Program-made: the position numbers and the translations under genes | Notes under the pieces: generated by a model | Database searches by the model: none | Seen by the model: only the letters and a program-made list of their open reading frames with translations | What the model was told of the DNA's origin: nothing | In this document: one piece after another, positions 47,542 to 56,047 of the stretch | Layout: the number at the start of each line of letters is the position of its first letter | Position numbering within the stretch: position 1 is the first letter of the stretch | Origin: Desmodesmus armatus | Taxonomy: Eukaryota > Chlorophyta > Chlorophyceae > Sphaeropleales > Scenedesmaceae | Direction of reading: 5' to 3' | DNA length: 64,000 bases | Assembly (NCBI GenBank): GCA_007449985.2 | Contig: VIIQ02000124.1 | Coordinates: forward strand, 235,474-299,473

Positions 47542-50500
47542 ATGATGCTTCCTGCATCACGGGTCCAAAGGCCTGTGACAGGAAGGCAGCCAGGCAGCAG
47601 CAGGGGGTCCCTCCTCAAGCTCTGCGTCCAACGCAGACAGCCAGCACCACCCCTTGTGCCCCACAGGCATGCAGCAGTACTTTCAAGGCGGTGTGTTGCT
47701 GTTAGGATCAGTAACGATCCTGCAGCCAGCAGCTCACAGGCAGCGCCAACCGCCTCGCCAGCAGAGGGCGGCAACAAGGATGCAGACAGCTCAAGCAACA
47801 GCACACAACCGCCAGCCAGCACCAGCACCATCACCAGCAGTGGGATCGCTGACACACAGCAACAGCAGCATCCCGATGGCAGCCTAGCCAGCAGCAGTAC
47901 AGTACAGCAATCCTTAGGCCTTGCTGCAGCTGCACAGGGGCCACCAGCAAACGGTGCCAGCAGCAGCAACGGCAGCAGCACCCTCGCGGCGCAGCCAGCA
48001 CCCCCAGCAGCAAGCAGCAGCAGTGACAGTGGAAGGGACTATGTCATGCTCACTGCTGACGAGCTGTTGCAGGACACCCCTCCTTCAAACAGCTCTTCCA
48101 GCAGCAGCGCGCCCAGCGATCAGGCCAGCAGCCAACTCAGCCGTGGGCTCAGCACAAGCTCCAGCACAGGCGCGAATGCAGGCAGCAGCAGCAGCAGCGG
48201 CAGCCACAGCGCAAGCGCTGATGCCACCAGCACCAGTCAAACCCCTGACAGTCCTGCAGCAGCAGCGCACCCACCCACTGCAAGCGCTGCTGATGACGCT
48301 GCAGCTGCTGCTGCACAGGAGCAGCCTCTCATGCAGCAACATGAGCAAGCGCACATGCCGGCACAGCAGCTGCAGGCTCCGCAGCCCAGCCAGCACGAAC
48401 AGCAGCAGCAGCCCCAGCAGGAACAGCCACAGCAGCAGGAGAAGCAGGATGTTCAGCCACTGCGTACCAACCTGACCATATCAGTTGGCCCTGCAGACGA
48501 GCCTGTGGATGAAGACCTCATTTCTGTCCCAGCACAGCAGCAGCAGCCCGTGTTTGTACCCCCGCCCCTCATTGATCCAAATGTGGACATTGCCAATGAC
48601 CCAGCATATGCCATACGGCTCATGGACATTTTGGACCAGATCGCCAGCAGCAGCAGCAGCAGTCACACTAGCAGCAGCAGTAGCATGGGTCTAGCAAGTG
48701 GCCCTGCCAGCATGGACCAGGTAAAGAGCACCACTAGTAACTGCATTTCCTGCATTTCAGGGTGTTTAGCACATGTGGCTGATGCAAGCATGTTTGGGGA
48801 AGCTTGCCGATGCGTGTTTGCAGGTTGGGCCAAAATGGCAGGTGGACACGAACAGCTAGCAGTTAGGGCATGCGTCAGCCGATGTTTTGCTGCTTCTGTA
48901 CATATGCCTCTGACCTTCATCAGAACCCCATGTTGCCTCTTGGTTCAGAACCACATGGTGCCTCTTGGTTACTGTCCGCGCCGCACCATCACCCACCACT
49001 GTGCCTGTGTGTTCCCCGTGTCCGTCTGCGCCTGCAGGACCCTGCAGCAGCAGCATCGGCAGCAACAGCAGCAGCAGCCGGCAGCACCGGGCGGCAGCAG
49101 CAGCAGCGTGGGTTTGTGCGGCAGCTTGCCACCTTCTGCACCAACTGCTGCACCCCGCTGGACCCCCTGCGCCCCGCAGCATCCTGCAGCACCTGCGGTC
49201 ACTTTGCAGCAGATGACCACCTGCTGTTTAGTCAAGGGGTGTCCTCAGCAGCAGATGCAGCAGCCCACACGCCACCCTGGCTGCTGCTGCAGCAGCAGCA
49301 GCAGCCGGCGAAGCTCTCTGCGGCAGCAGCGGTCAAGGCCGGCATTTGGCGCCGCGCGCAGCAGCAGCAGCAGGATGAGGAAGAGGGGCGTGCAGCACAG
49401 GCGCAGCCGCAGGGAGAGGGTGATCTGCCTGAGCAGCAGCAGGGACAGGCAACTGGCAGCAGCAGCAACAGCAGCAGCAGTGACAGTACCGCAGGAGAGG
49501 GAGCGGTTGATAAGGCAACGGCGGCAGCTAATGCGGTGTTGGCGCAGCAGCGGTCAGATGCAGCAGCGCTGCTGCAGCAGGCCAGGCTGCAGCTGCAGCA
49601 GGCTGGGGTTCTGAAGCTACCCAAAACCCTGCTGGCCTGGGAGGATGAGTTATCAGCATCGTCAGCAGCAGCAGCAGTCGATGGAGAGGAGCCTGCGATG
49701 CACCTTCACAGAGGGTTGCTGCCGCCCCATCATGAGCGACCGGAGCGGTTGAGAGTGATTGAGGCACGCCTGAGGGCGGCTGGGCTCATGGGTGAGTATC
49801 GCAATGGATTGTTCTCGTTTCCTCTGATCAGGTCCTGTTGAGTTCAACTGTGAAAGGTAGTCACGGTTTCTCTACTGTTTACAGGACAGCTTGGAAAGCA
49901 CCCTGTGCTTGCCTGTCTGCCGTCCTCGCCTCCCTCCCCCCGCCCCTGCCCCTGCTTGCCCTTGCTCCCCTCCCCCCTCCCGCATCCTCTTTTTCCCGCC
50001 TGAAGCCCTCAAGGGTGCTGTGAGGGGCTGCATCTCTGCCTGCCAGCTTGCCTCATTTGGGTTGGTAACATCCCCCTGTGTTCTTTTCTGACGCGACGCT
50101 TGCCGCTCGCCTGCCACTGCCTACCCCCCTTCCCCCTGCTTTCAGAATGTTGTGAGCGACTCCCTCCTGTGGAGGCTTCTGATGCCGAGCTGCTGTCAGT
50201 GCACACCCCCGGGCTGGTGGCAGCAGTGGCAGCGCTCAGCCACGCCAACACCCCCTCAGACCTGAACAGGGTGGCAGCACACTTGGCTCCAGATGCACTG
50301 GGCAACAGGTGGTTGATTGTGTTGACACATGACTTGCAACCAGCCATCTCAGCTCAGAAGGACAGTCCAGATGTGTGCTCACACACAGGAGATGAGGGTG
50401 ATAAGGCGGTGGTAGTCCTGAGCAGCGACTGTAGCAGATGCCCTTGTCTGGATTGTGTAAACGCACTCCACATGTTGATTTTGGCACTGCAGGTTCACTC

Positions 50501-53500
50501 ACCGTGCGGCGCGTACTGCTGCCGGCACTGCTGCTGAGCTGGCGCGGCGGCTGGTGCTGGGCCAGGCTGACAATGGCATGGCACTCATCCGACCCTTAGG
50601 CCATGGAGCAGGTGGGCTAAACGATCAGTGTTATCAAGCAGTCGGACGGGTTTGTTTTGTCAAAGCAGTGAAATGGATTTGGACGGCCTGCATGTATTGG
50701 TGGGTGCGGCTGACGTGTAGTGAGGGTGGGGGTTGCTGAGAGCTTGAGGACAGATTTTGCTGGGCGGCCCTTGGGCTTCATTCTCAATTCATTTTCGCGG
50801 GGTGTCCAGCCTTGAGCCATGCACTGAACCAGTGAGGTGCATGTGTCAACCAGTACTTGGTTTCAACTCAGCCGGACAGGCAGGATGTAGTTTGAGACAG
50901 CAGGATGGCACCTTGATGTAGCTGTGTGTATCTGTATGCCCCAGGCATCGACACCACTGAGGCGGGCAGCTACTTCAACAACGTGGCGGTTGCGGTCAGG
51001 GCAGCACAGCACGCTGGGGCACGGCGCGTCATGGTCATTGACTGGTAAGCACGTACACGAGATTTTTTGTTCCTTGTCATTCGAAGGGGGCTGGAAAGTG
51101 TGCAGCAGGTAGCAATACAGCAGACAGCCTCTATCCAGAATGGATTTTGGGGAGGTTGGGGAGGTGCTGCTGGAGAAGACGTGAGGTGCTGCCACTTTTG
51201 TTGTGTGCCCGAGCCGCCTCTGGTATACGTATAGCAGTATACTGCTGCCGTTGGTGGGTGCTTGAGTGCACCCTGATGGTCAGCAGATTTGTCTTCATGT
51301 GGCGTTCTGGGGTGTCGGGCGCTACGACAGTAACAGTACTGTTGTACACTGTTTGCTGCTGACAGGGATATCCACCACTGCAAGGGCACTGAGGAGATAT
51401 TTGCGGAGGACCCCAACGTGGTAGTGCTCAGCCTGCACAGATATGGCAGGTACGTACGCATGCAGGGCTCGACCTTCCTTATCATTGATGGATTTCACCA
51501 GCATCATGCATTGTGTCGACACGAGATATGCAGTGTAAAGGGAATGGGCAGGCACCCTGGCCCAAGTGGGGCTGCCTCATCGGCGACAGCTGCCAAGTTG
51601 TGCCAAGCCAGAGGGCTACAACCGCCCTGACTCCTTGAACAAAGTTTGTTCTAGACTTGACACATGTGAACTTGAACGTAGCGCGACAAAGCAACAGCGC
51701 TTGATGGCATCACGTCTGTGGATGCTGCCCGCAATGCTGCTGCCTGTACTGCAGCTCCTACTACCCGGCACTGGTGCCGCGACTGACATAGGTGTGGGTC
51801 GGGGCCGTGGTCGCACCATCAACGTTGCATGGAGCCCCCCAGTGGTGGTGGACAAGCGCGGCCGACGGGTGCAGGTGGGTGCATGGCGTCGTGTGGCTGT
51901 TGTTCTGTTGGTGTGTATCAATTTGGTGTGAATGCGGCCTTGGCACCCGTGCTTGGCAGGGTGCTAAATTGTTGTGCATCACCCCCCCACCCCACCCCAC
52001 CCCACCCCCAAGCCCCCCCCCCCCCCCCTCTCCTGATCCAAAATGTGGTGTTTGCAATATCATCGCCGTGCCGCAGGTTGACGCGCCCCTTGTGTCTGAT
52101 GGTGACTACCTGAGCCCACAATGCGAGATCTATACAACGCCCCCACCCCTTGATGCGCAGCGCTTTGCCCTGGTTCCTCGCTCCATCCCCCTCTCTAGCC
52201 GCCAAAATGCCTGTTGTGTGCCCTGTCCTTTTCCCTGTCGCAGGTTGATGCTCCCCCTGTATCTGATGGTTATGGTGTCATTCTCACCATAGTTGTAGGG
52301 TGCTGTGCCATTTGCGCAGACTACTGATATACCCCCCCCCTTCACCCCCCCCCCTTGGGATTACGCTCCTCCTCAACATGTGGTTCGCCTGGACTTTGTC
52401 GTGCAGGTTGATGCGCCGCCTGTGTCTGATGGTGACTACCTGCATGTTTGGTCAGCATGCATCGATCAGAGTTTTACGCCCTGCTCGTGCTGAGGCGCCC
52501 CCCCCCCCCTGAACCTGTCTGTTGCCCTTTCGCCGCCGTGCCGCAAGTTGATGCGCCCCCTGTGCTTGGTAGGGTGCTGAATCGTTGTGCATCACCCCCC
52601 CCCCCCCCCCCCCCCCAAAAGTCCCCCCCCCCCCGCTCCTGTTGTTTGCCATATCTCCGCCGTGCAGGTTGATGCTCCCCCTGTGTCTGATGGTGACTAC
52701 CTGACAGCCTGGCACATGCTGGTGCTGCCAGTGGTGGCTGAGTTCAGGCCAGACCTGGTGCTGGTGTCAGCAGGCTTTGCTGCTGTCGACAAGGACCCTC
52801 TAGGTGCGTTGTGTGTGTGTGTGTGGGGGGGGGGGCTTGTCTGGATGTCAAGTGGTCTAGCAAGTTCCAGCTGGCTGCTGGCTTATAAGCTCCTAAGCTA
52901 ATCAGCTACAGTTATCAAGCAGCCGCTGGTGGAATGGCAGACAGGGCTGTTGACGGGTGGTCATAGAGCATCGGCAGTGGGGTGGCACAGTTCAGGCCGG
53001 ACCTGGTGCTGGTGTCTGCAGGCTTTGCTGCTGTCGACAAGGACCCTCTGGGTGCGTTGCGGTTAGGGTGGGTCGGTGGGTGGGTGGGTGGGTGGGTGGC
53101 AGCATTGTTGAATGGCAGCGGTCCGCTGTCTGCTGGCTTAGCTACGGTATCATGCAAACTGCTTGTAGGCTCGCAGACAGGGCTTTTGGTTGGTGGTCAT
53201 AGAGTCAACGCAGTGGGGTGGATGTGTTCAGGCCGGACCTGGTGCTGGTGTCAGCAGGCTTTGCTGCCGTCGACAAGGACTATCTAGGTGTGTTGCGGGG
53301 CAAATGTGGTTTTGGGGCAGGGTCGGTGGGCCGTTGGGACAGAAGGCGTGCAGGGGAGGGGGGGGGGTGACGTTGCTACCTCCATGCAACGCCACGTGCA
53401 GGTCACTGCCGGGTCGGGGTGGAGTGGGCGTTTGGGAGGTACGGGTGGGGTTGGGGGGGGGGGTGCTGCTGATGCTACCTTCGTACAATACCATCCGAAG

Positions 53501-53581
53501 GGCACTGCCGGGTTTCCATGCTAATGCAGCCGCTTCACAGCAAACTCCCTAGTCAAACACATGATCTGGTCATATCAATCA

Positions 53582-53633
<52 letters not shown>

Positions 53634-56016
53634 GCGCTGTGCAGGCCACTACCGGGTCCACCCCGAGTGCTTTGGCCACCTTACAGCTCTCCTGAAGCCC
53701 TACGCCCCCCTGGGGCTGCTGCTGGAGGGTGGATACAACCTGGCAGCAACAGCAGCGTGTGCTGAGGCATGCCTGAGAGCACTACTAGGCGAGAGGCCTG
53801 CTCCCCTGAGGGGCACACGGTAAGCACCTGCCATCTTCTTCTTTGTGGGGGGGGGGGGTGGATGGTTGCACCGGTACTGCCCACTTTGGTTTCTGGACGA
53901 AGGCATGCGTGTTGCGCATGCTGCTGGTGCGCCAGGGGTGTCAGCAATTCCTCCTCTCCTTTTTCGTTCTGACACTTTTTGTTTCACTGACCTGCCTCCC
54001 CACACACCTGCTGCTGTTTCCGCGGGTATGCTGGTGTGACTGGTTGGTCGAGTCTGCTGCGCACGCTGCTGGTTCACCAGGAGCACTGGCAGCCGCCCTG
54101 TCTCCCATTTGCCCCCACTTTTCCCTCCCATGCAGGGGGCCAAGGCCAGAGTACAGGCACGCTCTCTGCGCCCCTTTTGCGGCGTGCTACCAATGCCACT
54201 AAATGAATCCCACACTCACCTGCACCTTTGAATTTTGTGTTTGCCACAGGTATGCTGGTGTGACTGGCTGGTCGAGTGTGCTGCGCACGCTGCTGGTCCA
54301 CCAGGAGCACTGGCAGCCGCCCCCGCCCCCCTCCTCTGCTTACCCTGAACTTGCCTCACTCGACAGGGGCCCTTGGTAGAGATGATGGGGTAACAGCGCA
54401 TTTCCTGAGCCCGCTTTGCAGTTGCTTAGTTGACTTACGAATGGTGTCACCGTGTTGCTGTTTGCCACAGGTATGCTGGTGTGACTGGTTGGTTCAGTGT
54501 GCTGCGCACGCTGCTGGTCCACCAGGAGCACTGGCAGTCCCCCCCCCCTTTACCCTGAACTTGCCTCACTCGACAGGAGCCCTTGGTCGAGATGATGGGG
54601 TAACAGCGCACGTCCTATGACCATTTTGAAGTTTGACAGTCTACTAACGAATGGTTTCACCGTGTTGCTGTTTGCCACAGGTATGCTGGTGTGACTGGTT
54701 GGTTCAGTGTGCTGCGCATGCTGCTGGTCCACCAGGAGCACTGGCAGTCCCCCCCCCCCCCTTTACCCTGAACTTGCCTTACTTGACAGGAGCCCTTGGT
54801 CGAGATGATGGGTAACAGCGCACGTCCTATGACCATTTTGAAGTTTGACAGTCTACTAACGAATGGTTTCACCGTGTTGCTGTTTGCCACAGGTATGCTG
54901 GTGTGACTGGTTGGTCGAGTGTGCTGCGCACGCTGCTGGTCCACCAGGAGCACTGGCAGCCGCCCCCGCCCCCCTTTACCCTGAACTTGCCTCACTCGAC
55001 AGGAGCCCTTGGTCGAGATGATGGGGTAACAGCGCACGTCCTATGACCATTTTGCAGTTTGACAGTCTACTAACGAATGGTGTCACCGTTTTACGTTTCT
55101 CACAGGTATGCTGGTGTGACTGGTTGGTCGAGTGTGCTGCGCACGCTGCTGGTCCACCAGGAGCACTGGCAGCCGCCCCCGCCCCCCCTCCTCTGCTTAC
55201 CCTGAACTTGCCTCACTCGACAGGGGCCCTTGGTAGAGATGATGGGGTAACAGCGCACTTCCTGTGCCCACTTTGCAGTTGCTTAGTTGACTTACGAATG
55301 GTTTCACCGTGTTGCTGTTTGCCACAGGTATGCTGGTGTTACTGGTTGGTCGAGTGTGCTGCGCACGCTGCTGGTCCACCAGGAGCACTGGCAGTCCCTG
55401 GGTCTGCTCAACTTCCTGCAGCTGGCCAGCACACCCTCTGCTGGGCCAGGGGAGTGGGAGGAGGAGGAGGAGCAGGGCACGGGGTGGGTGGAGGATGATG
55501 AGGATGAAGAGGAATACGGTGAGTGTGAGAGTGTGTATGTGTGTAACACATAACACGTGAGTTACATCCAGCCAGTGCATTTTATGATGCCAGTGTGTGT
55601 GTTTTTTGGGGGCGGGGGGGAGAACAGCGACGTGCGGCAGTGAGATGTGTGACGTGAGTTGCATCCAGCAGTTGAATGCCGTGATTTGTGAGGGGTGTGG
55701 GCGAAGGAAGCTGGACCCGGGGAGTGGGAAGAGGAAGAAGAGCAGGGCACAGGGTGGGTAGAAGATGATGAGGACGAAGAGGAGTATGGTGAGTGTGAGA
55801 GAGCGTGTGCGGGGACGGGGGGGGGGGGGGTAGAGTGCGACAGTGAGGTGTGCGGCGTGAGTTGCATCCAGCAGATTAGTGTCATGACCAGTGAGGGAGG
55901 GGGGGCCAAGGAAGCTTGGGCAGGGGAGTGGGAGAAGGAGGAGGAGCAGGGCACGGGTTGGGTCGAAGATGATGAAGATGAAAAGGAGCATGGTGAGTGT
56001 GAGAGTGTGTGTGTGT

Positions 56017-56047
<31 letters not shown>

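Noticed and set aside
54026..55398. CRISPR-like array of regular repeats
   Set aside because: Spacing is regular, but the repeat and spacer are both conserved, the unit is over 200 bases and the repeat is coding sequence of a eukaryotic gene.
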